This document shows positions 16,065-24,353 of a stretch of DNA of 31,594 nt, piece by piece. Within the stretch, counting starts at the first letter, position 1; each line of letters begins with the position of its first letter. The notes below the pieces were generated by a model, which made no database searches, had not been told where the DNA came from, and saw only the letters and a list, made by a program, of their open reading frames with translations. Source of the DNA: JADJNW01 sp964596135 (lineage in GTDB: Bacteria > Bacteroidota > Bacteroidia > Chitinophagales > Saprospiraceae); the NCBI GenBank assembly GCA_964596135.1, contig CAZQTF010000010.1, positions 1 through 31,594 on the forward strand. The letters are read 5' to 3'. The position numbers and the translations under genes were made by a program.

Positions 16065-18929
16065 CTATTTTAACTCCATCTTCAAAAACCGTCCTGTATG
16101 GCTGGTCGGGTGTTGTGCGACTTGCTCCGGCGTGCCGGTGACGATGATCTCGCCGCCGCGGTGCCCGCCTTCCAAACCCATATCAATGATATAGTCGGCA
16201 TATTTTATGACATCCATGTTGTGTTCAATCACCACAACGGTATTGCCTTTGCTTACCAGCCGGTCGAGCACGTGCAGCAAATGGCGTATATCTTCAAAAT
16301 GCAGCCCGGTTGTGGGTTCGTCGAGAATGTAGAAGGTGTTTCCGGTATCTTTTTTGGAGAGTTCTTCGGCTAATTTTACGCGTTGGGCTTCGCCGCCGGA
16401 GAGCGTAGTTGCCTGCTGCCCCAGAGTAATGTAGCCCAAACCCACGTCATTTAAGGTGCGTAGCTTGCGATGAATATTGGGAATATTCTGGAAAAACTCT
16501 GCCGCTTCGCTCACCGTCATATCGAGCACATCACTGATGGATTTGCCCTTATACAGTACTTCCAGCGTTTCGCGGTTGTAGCGTCGCCCCAGGCAACGCT
16601 CGCATTCCACATTCACATCGGGCAGGAAATTCATCTCAATCACGCGCATGCCGGAACCTTCACATACTTCGCAGCGACCGCCTTTTACGTTGAAACTGAA
16701 GCGCCCAGGTTTATATCCCCGAATTTTGGCTTCCGGCAATTCTGAAAATATTTTGCGAATATCGGTAAAAACGTTGGTGTAAGTCGCTGGATTGGAGCGC
16801 GGCGTACGCCCAATGGGCGACTGATCAATTTCGATCACTTTATCCAGATGCTCCAGACCTGAAATGCTTTCGTAGGACATGGGGCGCTGTACGCTATTGT
16901 AAAAATGCTGTCGCAAAATCGGGTACAATGTGTCGTTGATCAGTGTGGATTTGCCGCTGCCGCTCACGCCGGTCACACAGATAAAAGTACCCAGCGGAAA
17001 TTTGATGCTGACGTTTTTCAGGTTGTTGCCGGTGGCGCCTTGGAGTTCCAGAAATTTTCCGTTGCTCGTGCGGCGCTGCTGCGGCGTTTCGATAGTGCGG
17101 ATGTTGTTTAAATACTCTGCGGTCAGCGTTGCGTTTTTTATAAAAAATTTTGGTTTGCCTTCGCCCACGACCTCGCCACCGTGTTTGCCGGCGCCGGGTC
17201 CTAGGTCAATCAGATAATCCGAAGCCAGCATGATGTCCTTGTCGTGTTCGACCACCAGTACCGTATTGCCAATATCGGTCAATTCGCGTAAAGCCTCGAT
17301 CAGCCGCTGGTTGTCGCGCTGATGCAGCCCGATGCTTGGTTCGTCGAGGATGTAGGTGATGCCCGTGAGCTGCGATCCGATTTGCGTGGCTAAGCGAATC
17401 CGCTGGCTCTCGCCGCCGGAAAGTGTTTTCGAGGGGCGGTTCAGGGTCAGATAATCCAGCCCAACGTGCAGCAGAAAACCTAATCTCAGTCGAATTTCCT
17501 TCAGTACGTCTTTCCCAATCACCTGCTGGCGCTCACTGAGATGATTACCAAGGTCATCCATCCAGGCTGATAGCTCGGCAATATCCATATTGGATAATTC
17601 GGCAATATTTTTATTGTTGATTTTGAAATACAACGATTCTTTTTTCAGGCGCTGACCGCCACATTCGGGGCAGGTGGCGATGGTCATAAAATCTTCTGCC
17701 CACTGGCGCACTTTCTCCGAAGTAGAATTTTCGTACCAGCGCTTGAGCATGTTGATCAAACCCTCGTAAGCGAGGTTGTATGTAAATTCGCCGCTGCCCC
17801 AGGTCATGCTCATATCGAACGAACTATCGCCACCGTGCAAAATGACGCGCATTGCTGCTTCCGGAATTTCCTTCACCGGAGTGGAAAAAGAGAACCGGTA
17901 TTTCTTCGCGATGGCCCGCAACTGCTTGAAAGTCATATTGTCGCGTACTTCGCCAAAGGGTGCGATCGCTGCATCGTTGATGCTTTTGGTGTCATCGGGA
18001 ATGACCTTTGCCATATCCACTTCGTTGATTTCCCCCAAACCGTTGCATGCCGGGCACGCGCCATAAGGTGAGTTAAACGAAAAAGAATTGGGCGAAGGTT
18101 CTTCGTAGGAAATGCCAGATTTGGCATCCATCAGATGTTTGCTGAACGCGGTTACTTCATTGGTGTCAGTATCCATCAGAAAGATCAAACCATTGCCCAT
18201 TTTTAGGGCGGTTTGTAAGGAAGTATTCAGGCGGTCTTTTCGATCGTTACCCATTTTCAGGCGATCAATGACCACTTCGATGTCGTGCACTTTGTAGCGA
18301 TCCACCTGCATGTTGGGCTTGATGTCCACGATCTCGCCGTCCACGCGCACTTTAGCGTAGCCCTGCTTGCGGATTTGCTCAAACAACTCCCGGTAGTGCC
18401 CCTTGCGCCCACGCACGATCGGAGCCAGCAGTACTACTTTCTTCCCGTCAAACTGCGCCTGGATGCGCTCTTTCATTTGTTCTTCGGTATAGCGCACCAT
18501 TTTTGCGCCTGTTTCGTACGAATATGCTTCGCCGATGCGGGCAAACAACAAACGCAGAAAGTCGTAAATTTCGGTAATTGTGCCAACGGTCGAACGGGGA
18601 TTGCGGCCGGTTGTCTTTTGTTCAATGGAAATTACCGGGCTCAGCCCTGAGATCTGTTCTACATCCGGGCGTTCCATCTCTCCGATGAACTGCCGGGCAT
18701 AGCTCGAAAACGTTTCCATATAACGGCGCTGACCTTCCGCATAAATGGTATCAAAAGCCAGCGACGACTTGCCACTGCCGCTGATGCCAGTGATTACCAC
18801 GAGTTTATTGCGCGGAATCCGCACATCTACATCCTTTAGATTATGTACCCGTGCGCCGACTACTTCGATGACATCTTCATGTGCCGGCTTATCGTTCTTG
18901 GGAATACCGTTATTTTTATGCTTTGCCAT
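16065..18929 (-). CDS. uvrA: Excinuclease ABC subunit UvrA
   Basis: The protein has 954 residues. UvrA is the damage-scanning ATPase of nucleotide-excision repair; it dimerises and loads UvrB. There are two ABC modules. Walker A 1 is GISGSGKS (48-55) and Walker A 2 is GVSGSGKS (654-661), with signatures LSGGESQRIRLA and LSGGEAQRVKLA and Walker B/D-loops ILDEPSIGLH and ILDEPTTGLH. The second zinc finger is intact (C753/C756 and C776/C779). The first zinc finger keeps only the distal pair (C292/C295): the proximal CxxC is replaced by Asp-Ala-Lys-Ser near 268-271. I chose the ATG at 18929; a start at 18983 would add 18 unlikely residues. About 325 non-coding bases precede it. Confidence 0.97.
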   Translation of the reverse strand: MAKHKNNGIPKNDKPAHEDVIEVVGARVHNLKDVDVRIPRNKLVVITGISGSGKSSLAFDTIYAEGQRRYMETFSSYARQFIGEMERPDVEQISGLSPVISIEQKTTGRNPRSTVGTITEIYDFLRLLFARIGEAYSYETGAKMVRYTEEQMKERIQAQFDGKKVVLLAPIVRGRKGHYRELFEQIRKQGYAKVRVDGEIVDIKPNMQVDRYKVHDIEVVIDRLKMGNDRKDRLNTSLQTALKMGNGLIFLMDTDTNEVTAFSKHLMDAKSGISYEEPSPNSFSFNSPYGACPACNGLGEINEVDMAKVIPDDTKSINDAAIAPFGEVRDNMTFKQLRAIAKKYRFSFSTPVKEIPEAAMRVILHGGDSSFDMSMTWGSGEFTYNLAYEGLINMLKRWYENSTSEKVRQWAEDFMTIATCPECGGQRLKKESLYFKINNKNIAELSNMDIAELSAWMDDLGNHLSERQQVIGKDVLKEIRLRLGFLLHVGLDYLTLNRPSKTLSGGESQRIRLATQIGSQLTGITYILDEPSIGLHQRDNQRLIEALRELTDIGNTVLVVEHDKDIMLASDYLIDLGPGAGKHGGEVVGEGKPKFFIKNATLTAEYLNNIRTIETPQQRRTSNGKFLELQGATGNNLKNVSIKFPLGTFICVTGVSGSGKSTLINDTLYPILRQHFYNSVQRPMSYESISGLEHLDKVIEIDQSPIGRTPRSNPATYTNVFTDIRKIFSELPEAKIRGYKPGRFSFNVKGGRCEVCEGSGMRVIEMNFLPDVNVECERCLGRRYNRETLEVLYKGKSISDVLDMTVSEAAEFFQNIPNIHRKLRTLNDVGLGYITLGQQATTLSGGEAQRVKLAEELSKKDTGNTFYILDEPTTGLHFEDIRHLLHVLDRLVSKGNTVVVIEHNMDVIKYADYIIDMGLEGGHRGGEIIVTGTPEQVAQHPTSHTGRFLKMELK

Positions 18930-19019
18930 GCCAGTCTGTGTTGATCTACAGGGCGTTTTTGTTTGGGAATTGCACTTGTGCAAGGCAGACTAATACAGCG
19001 CCATTTGAACATCACAATG

Positions 19020-19062
19020 GTACCCGAACACTGAAACGCTTAAGTACCCGGAGAGTTGAAAC
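19020..19062. repeat. Imperfect direct repeat upstream of uvrA
   Basis: GTACCCG-AACACTGAAAC (19020-19037) and GTACCCG-GAGAGTTGAAAC (19044-19062) share the GTACCCG start and the TGAAAC end, 24 bases apart. They lie about 90 to 130 bases upstream of the uvrA start and could be operator sites. Confidence 0.45.
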
Positions 19063-19211
19063 AAAATGTAAAATTAGAGAAAGAAACGATATCCCTTTAG
19101 TTTGAATTTCCGGTGTTCTTATTTTAAGAAGCATTTTTATCATAACAGGCATATTCTATCTAAAGGGTACCGGAATTTTAAACATGCTCTTATTCTTCCT
19201 TCTGATTTTAT

Positions 19212-19219
19212 TATTTTTG
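19212..19219 (+). promoter_or_regulatory. Candidate -7 box upstream of the 76-residue unknown gene
   Basis: TATTTTTG is an exact TAnnTTTG match, 36 bases upstream of the ATG at 19255. There is no obvious -33 TTTG at the expected distance. This position favours the ATG at 19255 over the one at 19234, which would leave a leader of only a few bases. Confidence 0.4.
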
Positions 19220-19254
19220 CAAAAAAACATTTGATGCCATTCCTTTACAAAACA

Positions 19255-19485
19255 ATGTACATCCCCTCTACGGAAATTAAAAACAAAAGTGCTTTTTCAA
19301 CGGGGATTCCGGAACTGAACGGCGACCAACTTGCGCGCGACGTACAAGCAGCGCTGCTGGAAATGGAACAGCAAGGCTACCAACTGCACAGCATCACGCC
19401 AGTCAATGCTGGAAAACTTTACTACGGAAGCATCGGTTATACCCAAACCGATGGCGTCCTCCTCGTATTTCAAAAATCAGAATAA
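19255..19485 (+). CDS. Small conserved-looking protein of unknown function
   Basis: I do not recognise this 76-residue protein. It has a short polar N-terminus, an amphipathic helix (LNGDQLARDVQAALLEMEQQ, about 22-41), and then a beta-rich end (GYQLHSITPVNAGKL, GSIGYTQTDGVLLVFQK). The helix-then-two-strands layout ending in a 'GxLLVFxK' strand recalls small DUF4177-like proteins; that is only a pattern resemblance. It is soluble, with no signal peptide or metal motif. ATG at 19234 is an alternative start. It is divergent from uvrA and 135 bases upstream of the GGGP synthase on the same strand, so the two could share a transcript. Confidence 0.65.
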   Translation: MYIPSTEIKNKSAFSTGIPELNGDQLARDVQAALLEMEQQGYQLHSITPVNAGKLYYGSIGYTQTDGVLLVFQKSE

Positions 19486-19620
19486 CTTGCCATTTGGCGA
19501 GAAAAAGCGTATTTTCAACCCGAATTTTGGTGCAAAAGCACCACAGAAAACCTTTCTTTGCTTTGCACAAACCTACGGCTGCCTCTGCTTTATTTAAAAA
19601 AGCCTTCAATTTCTGTATCT

Positions 19621-20394
19621 ATGCCAAAAAAGTTTGTTTATCAGGCGTTCCTGGATGCCAAACAACAAAGCAAAAAGCAACTAGCGGTGCTGGTGGATCC
19701 TGACAAAGCAGAACCGGCACACCTCGAACGCTTGCTCGACCTCGCGTTGCGCAGCCAAGTAGACTTCTTTTTTGTCGGTGGGAGCTTGGTCATGCGCGAT
19801 ACATTGGACGAATGCCTCGATTTCTTTAAAAAAAATTCTGACATTCCCTGCGTGATTTTTCCAGGCAGCTTGCAGCAGGTCAGCTCTAAAGCTGATGCGA
19901 TTTTATTATTGTCGCTCATTTCCGGCAGAAACCCGGAGTTGCTTATCGGGCAGCACGTAGTTGCCGCGCCATATTTGCGCGAAAGCGGTCTGGAAGTCAT
20001 TTCTACCGGCTATATGGTAGTGGATGGGGGCGCTCCGACCACCGTTTCCTACATTAGTGGTACACACCCCATTCCGGCAAATAAAAGTGATATCGCCGTT
20101 TGTACGGCCATAGCTGGCGAGATGCTGGGCTTAAAAATCACGTATCTTGACGCCGGCAGCGGTGCACTGCATCCGGTTTCGGAAGAAATGATCGCCGCAG
20201 TGAGCCGGCATGTGGCTACGCCAGTGATCGTCGGAGGGGGGATTCGTACACCGGAGAAAGCCTATGCGAACGTGCGAGCAGGCGCAGATGTGATCGTGAT
20301 TGGAAATGCGTTGGAAAAAGAGCCAACGCTGCTGCTGGAAATGGCGGACGCCGTACATGTCATGAACAAATTTCAGGAAAAGGGAATTTTGTAG
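19621..20394 (+). CDS. Geranylgeranylglyceryl phosphate synthase (group II, PcrB-like)
   Basis: The protein has 257 residues and is a TIM-barrel prenyltransferase. It joins a long isoprenyl diphosphate to glycerol-1-phosphate by an ether bond, the first step of archaeal-type lipid synthesis. Family motifs are VDPDK (25-29), the FVGGS phosphate loop (51-55), STGYMVVDGG (128-137), YLDAGSGA (175-182), GGGIRTPE (205-212) and VIGNALE (226-232). These match the group II enzymes found in Euryarchaeota and Bacteroidota. The chain length and physiological product in bacteria cannot be read here. The start is ATG at 19621; the longer frame beginning at 19558 would add 21 non-conserved residues. It is followed after 84 bases by rsgA. 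Confidence 0.92.
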   Translation: MPKKFVYQAFLDAKQQSKKQLAVLVDPDKAEPAHLERLLDLALRSQVDFFFVGGSLVMRDTLDECLDFFKKNSDIPCVIFPGSLQQVSSKADAILLLSLISGRNPELLIGQHVVAAPYLRESGLEVISTGYMVVDGGAPTTVSYISGTHPIPANKSDIAVCTAIAGEMLGLKITYLDAGSGALHPVSEEMIAAVSRHVATPVIVGGGIRTPEKAYANVRAGADVIVIGNALEKEPTLLLEMADAVHVMNKFQEKGIL

Positions 20395-20410
20395 CTTTGA
20401 GAGGCGTTAA

Positions 20411-20484
20411 GACATTTGAAAGTTTATTATTATCCATTGACTATTCAGAGGCAGTGGATTTAACCAAGTATTTGACATTTGAAA
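20411..20484 (+). repeat. Two copies of GACATTTGAAA flanking the rsgA leader
   Basis: An 11-bp exact direct repeat lies at 20411-20421 and 20474-20484, 63 bases apart. The second copy contains the TTG start codon of rsgA. It may be coincidence, or a site linked to expression of rsgA. Confidence 0.4.
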
Positions 20485-21432
20485 AAGGGAACCGTAATAA
20501 AATCCACTGGGAGTTGGTACCAGGTACGTCTGGATGATGGCAGCCTGTGGCAATGCCGCATTGTAGGAAAATTCAGATTGGAAGGGATGAAGTTGACCAA
20601 TCCGGTCGCCGTAGGCGATGAAGTGGAGGTAGAAACAGAAAGCCAGGAAGAGCAGACCGGCATTATCAAACAGATTTTGCCACGCAGAAATTACGTATTG
20701 CGTCAGTCTCCTCGCAAAAAGCACGACATGCATCTGCTGGCGAGCAATATTGATCAAGCGCTGCTGATTTCCACCATCGTGCATCCCAATCTGAAACAGG
20801 GGTTTATTGACCGCTTTCTGTTGATGACCGAGCCATATGAAATTCCGGTGACAATCGTGTTTAACAAAGCCGATTTATACGCCGAAGAAGAACTGGAAAT
20901 CTTTGGCGGATTGGAATATATTTACACCGATATCGGGTACAACGTGTTATTGATTTCTGCGACTGCGAAGCAAGGATTGGCAGAATTGCGGGCGGTTTTA
21001 AAGGACAAAGTCACGCTGGTCAGTGGGCAATCGGGCGTAGGAAAATCCAGCCTGATTAACGCTATCCAGCCTCATTTACAGTTACGTACTTCCGACTTGT
21101 CGGATTATTCCGGCAAAGGACAGCATACCACTACCTTTGCAGAGATGCACCCACTGGATTTTGGCGGTGCAATCATTGATACGCCGGGCATCAAAACATT
21201 GGCTTTCAATAACCTGGAGCCTCAGGATGTCGCACATAATTTCCGGGAGTTTTTTGCTGTTTCCGAAAATTGCAAATTCGGTGGGAGTTGTCTGCATCGC
21301 AACGAGCCGGGTTGCGCGGTGAAAGCCGCCATCGAAGCCGGCGACATCAGCGAGCTTCGCTACATCAATTATCTTACCATCCTGGAAGAAATTGAAGATC
21401 AGAATTATTGGGAACGTCACAAGGAGATGTAA
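20479..21432 (+). CDS. rsgA: Small ribosomal subunit biogenesis GTPase RsgA
   Basis: The protein has 317 residues. RsgA is a circularly permuted GTPase that checks late 30S subunit assembly and releases RbfA. An OB-fold (1-70, GTVIKSTGSWYQV) is followed by GTPase motifs in permuted order: NKAD (129-132, G4), GQSGVGKS (183-190, G1), GKGQHTTT (212-219, G2) and DTPG (234-237, G3). A zinc site C265-x5-C271-x-H273-x5-C279 follows, then helices. The start is TTG at 20479: an in-frame TGA lies immediately upstream (20473-20475), and the next residues KKGTVIKSTG match the family's beginning. It lies 84 bases after the GGGP synthase and is probably co-transcribed with the genes upstream. Confidence 0.96.
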   Translation: MKKGTVIKSTGSWYQVRLDDGSLWQCRIVGKFRLEGMKLTNPVAVGDEVEVETESQEEQTGIIKQILPRRNYVLRQSPRKKHDMHLLASNIDQALLISTIVHPNLKQGFIDRFLLMTEPYEIPVTIVFNKADLYAEEELEIFGGLEYIYTDIGYNVLLISATAKQGLAELRAVLKDKVTLVSGQSGVGKSSLINAIQPHLQLRTSDLSDYSGKGQHTTTFAEMHPLDFGGAIIDTPGIKTLAFNNLEPQDVAHNFREFFAVSENCKFGGSCLHRNEPGCAVKAAIEAGDISELRYINYLTILEEIEDQNYWERHKEM

Positions 21433-21451
21433 AAATGCGCTCATGTGTTTG

Positions 21452-21459
21452 TATTTTTG
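21452..21459 (+). promoter_or_regulatory. Candidate -7 box upstream of the 55-residue membrane protein
   Basis: TATTTTTG matches TAnnTTTG exactly and lies 57 bases upstream of the ATG at 21516, just after the rsgA stop. No -33 element is visible at the normal distance. Confidence 0.35.
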
Positions 21460-21515
21460 CCGGCAAATCCACGCACGTTATCCTGAACCGTGTAACCACA
21501 ATAACCTATCAAAAA

Positions 21516-21683
21516 ATGCCTTACCAAAGCAGAATTCGCAACTATAGAACCCGCAGGGAGAAGAACGAAGTCACTTTGCGCGTCACCCGGCGCATTCTTT
21601 TGTTTTTTGCAATCGGCTTGATGATCTGGATTTTTATGAATCGGGTAAGCCTGTGGGATTGGTTTAGAACTTATTTTTATTAA
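21516..21683 (+). CDS. Small single-pass membrane protein of unknown function
   Basis: I do not recognise this 55-residue protein. It has a strongly basic N-terminal half (SRIRNYRTRREKNEVTLRVTRR). One hydrophobic helix follows (about 27-42, ILLFFAIGLMIWIFMN), then a short aromatic tail (WDWFRTYFY). By the positive-inside rule the N-terminus should be cytoplasmic. ATG at 21516 follows six A. A longer frame from 21408 overlaps rsgA and is unlikely. It ends before a strong convergent terminator shared with bamA. The function is unknown; the composition suggests a small accessory membrane subunit. Confidence 0.6.
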   Translation: MPYQSRIRNYRTRREKNEVTLRVTRRILLFFAIGLMIWIFMNRVSLWDWFRTYFY

Positions 21684-21688
21684 AACAG

Positions 21689-21739
21689 GAAATGTGAAAT
21701 AGGAGCGTAGTAATTTTTACATCTCCTATTTCACATTTC
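21689..21739. terminator. Convergent terminator between the small membrane protein and bamA
   Basis: This is a perfect 17-bp inverted repeat (21689-21705 with 21723-21739) around a 17-base loop, between two converging stops 59 bases apart. The - strand side continues into CTGTTTTAATAAAAA; the + strand side continues CATTATTCC. It is strong as a hairpin but has less clean T tails than the one at 3336-3387. Confidence 0.8.
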
Positions 21740-21742
21740 ACA

Positions 21743-24262
21743 TTATTCCGGTTCGAAACCTAAGACGATGTTGAAGTCGGTGCGCTTTCCTTCTGCATTC
21801 AATTCCTTATCAAAGCCCCAGCCAAAGTCAAAACCGAGCACGCCGAACATCGGCAGGAATACTCGTACGCCAAAACCGGCGGAGCGTTTGATGTCGAATG
21901 GATTGAAATCCCGCAATTCCCGATAGGAATTCGCACCTTGTAAGAAGCTGTGCACATAAATTGTAGAGCTTGGATTGAGCGAAAGCGGATAGCGCAATTC
22001 CATGGTATATTTGGCGAAAGCAGGCGTTGCGGAGGAACCGCCGGTGCGGTCTATGTTGGCTTCAAATTCTTCTATTTCATAACCCCGCGAGGAAATAATG
22101 TCCACTCCGGCGAAACCAAACTGCTGGTTGTTGATGCCATCGCCACCCAGTTGGAAACGCTCGAAAGGAGAAGTGCCAATTTCAGCATTGTAAAAGCCCA
22201 GTATCCCAATTTTGGCGGCTGTTTTCAAAGTCAATTTGCCAACGACCGGCGTGTACCACTCGGCATCAAAGCGCCATTTGTGGTATTCAAGGTATCGGAA
22301 TTTCTCAGAAGCGGAAGCATCGCTAAAGTCTTTTCCGCTGAATAGCGAGTATGGCGGCGTGAGTTGTACCGTCAGAGAAATGCGGGAACCATCGCGCGGG
22401 AAAATCGGATCGTTGACGGTAGATCGCGCAAAGGTTTGGCGAAGGCTGAAGTTGTTGTAGCTGCCCTCGCTTACCAGTTCGCCATCATCGCTTCGGAACA
22501 AGCCGCGCCCCCAGTTATTGAGGTTGAGCGTTTGAATATTGATAGCTGTAGTGGCAATGAAGTTGTCATCGGGCCACTTCAGGCGGGTACCAAAGCTGAC
22601 CGAACCCTGTATGATATTGAAACTCTGGTAATTGTCGGTGCCTCGACGCCCAAAAGCAAAGCGATTGTAAAAACCAGCCACCGTGAAAGAATTAGGCTTT
22701 TTGCCACCCAGCCAGGGCTCGGTAAAAGACATGTTGTACGATTGATAAAAATCGCCGTTGGTTTGGGCACGCAGGGAAAGGCGTTGCCCATCGCCCTGTG
22801 GTAGTGGTTTCCAGGCTTCTCTGTTGAAAATATTGCGCAGGGAGAAGTTGTTGAAAGAAACTCCCAGCGTGCCAATAACGCGCGACTGACCGCCCCAGCC
22901 GGCAGAGAGCTCCAACTGATCGGAGGGTTTTTCTTCTACTTTATACTCAATATCTACGGTACCCCGATCGGGATTTACCGGCGTATTGATGCCCAAGGAT
23001 TCAGGATTAAAGTAGCCGAGGTTTACGATTTCTCTTTGCGAACGAATGATATCGGAACGGCTGAATTTTTCGCCCGGTAAAGTTCTCACATCTCGGCGGA
23101 TTACGTGCTCGTGGGTGCGGTCGTTACCGGCAATGCCTACATTGTCAATGGTAGCCTGCGGACCTTCAAATATCCTCATCTCCAGATCAATGGAATCGGA
23201 GCTTACTGCTACTTCGACCGGATCAACGCGAAAGAATAGGTAGCCGTTGTCCATATACAGCGAGCTGACGTCGCGTCCGTCCTGGCTAAATTGGAGGCGG
23301 TTTTGCAACAATTCTTGGTTGTACACATCACCTTTTTTGATGCCGAGTACATCGGTCAGCGTCTGGCTGTCATAAATGGAATTCCCTTTCCATTCAATAT
23401 TTCGGAAATAATACCGATTGCCTTCATCCACCCTGATTTGTACAATCAATTCGTCATCTTCATCGCGCCAGGTGCTGTCAGCAATGATTTGCGCATCCCG
23501 ATATCCTAATTTATTGTAATATTCGATGATTTTCTTTTTGTCTTCCTCGAATTCGCTTTTGATAAATTTGGAGGAGGCAAACAAGCGCTTTTTCTCTTTG
23601 GTTTCCTTCATTTCCTTGAGCAAGCGCTTATCTTTTACATTTTCATTGCCGACAATTTGAATATCCTTAATCTTGATTCGCTCCCCGCGCTCTAGATCAA
23701 AAACCAAAATAACTGCATTGACACGGCTGGAATCGGGGCGTTCTTCTACCTTGACCCTGGCGTCGAGATAACCTTTGTCAATAAAGAATTTCTCGATTTC
23801 CTTTTGGGCATTCACTTTGATATTGTCGGTAATGATACCTCCTTTGAGGATATGCTTGTTAACCTGCTCGTTCAGCTCGTCGTGATAGGTTTTTTTAATG
23901 TTCCGGTAAGTATATTGCGAAAGACGAGGACGTTCCTGAACGAGAATTTCCAGAAAAATGACATCTCCGATGGTCTTTTCCTGTATGATCTGTACGTTGG
24001 TGAATAGGCGTAGCTTCCAGAGCGCTTTGATAGCTCTGGGGATTTCCGGACCGGGGATGCGCACCTTGTCACCGACTTTAAGCCCAGAGATATTGATAAT
24101 TGCGTTGTCGTCGCTGTAATCGGCGCCATTCACTTTGATTCCTCCAATTTCGTAATCTTTTGGATTGGCATAGCTAAAAACCGCAGGGATGCTATCGGTT
24201 GTTTGTGCTATTAAAAAAATCGGGATAATCAGGGTGAAAAAGGTAAGGAGTATGTGTCTCAT
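21743..24262 (-). CDS. bamA: Outer membrane protein assembly factor BamA (Omp85)
   Basis: The protein has 839 residues. BamA inserts beta-barrel proteins into the outer membrane. It has a signal peptide (LLTFFTLIIPIFLIA, cleaved near 19), then five POTRA-type repeats across about 35-440 (for example IKDIQIVGNENVKD and IDNVGIAGNDRTHEHVI), then a 16-strand barrel. The substrate-loop motif appears as SSRGYE, with the conserved Arg-Gly. The C-terminus is GFEPE, so the usual last-residue aromatic is four from the end. ATG at 24262 is chosen; the frame also allows TTG at 24274. It lies 131 bases downstream of uppS on the same strand. The skp/ompH gene that often follows bamA in this phylum is absent: a terminator comes right after. 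Confidence 0.95.
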   Translation of the reverse strand: MRHILLTFFTLIIPIFLIAQTTDSIPAVFSYANPKDYEIGGIKVNGADYSDDNAIINISGLKVGDKVRIPGPEIPRAIKALWKLRLFTNVQIIQEKTIGDVIFLEILVQERPRLSQYTYRNIKKTYHDELNEQVNKHILKGGIITDNIKVNAQKEIEKFFIDKGYLDARVKVEERPDSSRVNAVILVFDLERGERIKIKDIQIVGNENVKDKRLLKEMKETKEKKRLFASSKFIKSEFEEDKKKIIEYYNKLGYRDAQIIADSTWRDEDDELIVQIRVDEGNRYYFRNIEWKGNSIYDSQTLTDVLGIKKGDVYNQELLQNRLQFSQDGRDVSSLYMDNGYLFFRVDPVEVAVSSDSIDLEMRIFEGPQATIDNVGIAGNDRTHEHVIRRDVRTLPGEKFSRSDIIRSQREIVNLGYFNPESLGINTPVNPDRGTVDIEYKVEEKPSDQLELSAGWGGQSRVIGTLGVSFNNFSLRNIFNREAWKPLPQGDGQRLSLRAQTNGDFYQSYNMSFTEPWLGGKKPNSFTVAGFYNRFAFGRRGTDNYQSFNIIQGSVSFGTRLKWPDDNFIATTAINIQTLNLNNWGRGLFRSDDGELVSEGSYNNFSLRQTFARSTVNDPIFPRDGSRISLTVQLTPPYSLFSGKDFSDASASEKFRYLEYHKWRFDAEWYTPVVGKLTLKTAAKIGILGFYNAEIGTSPFERFQLGGDGINNQQFGFAGVDIISSRGYEIEEFEANIDRTGGSSATPAFAKYTMELRYPLSLNPSSTIYVHSFLQGANSYRELRDFNPFDIKRSAGFGVRVFLPMFGVLGFDFGWGFDKELNAEGKRTDFNIVLGFEPE

Positions 24263-24353
24263 TCCTGTATTCAATTGTTAACCAACATTTAATGGCTTGG
24301 GTCATTTGACCAAACGAATTTGTCTTAAAAGTGTTGCTGGGCGTTGTGAAATA

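Larger units (their letters stand above)
18930..19254. other. Divergent intergenic region between uvrA and the small unknown gene
   Basis: This is about 325 bases with no credible gene. It contains two imperfect direct repeats starting GTACCCG (19020, 19044), a GGGTACC in inverse orientation (19165-19171), and an 8-bp inverted pair CCCTTTAG (19094-19101) / CTAAAGGG (19160-19167). An exact TAnnTTTG lies on the + strand at 19212-19219. The uvrA promoter should lie here, but no exact consensus is seen on the - strand. Confidence 0.6.
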
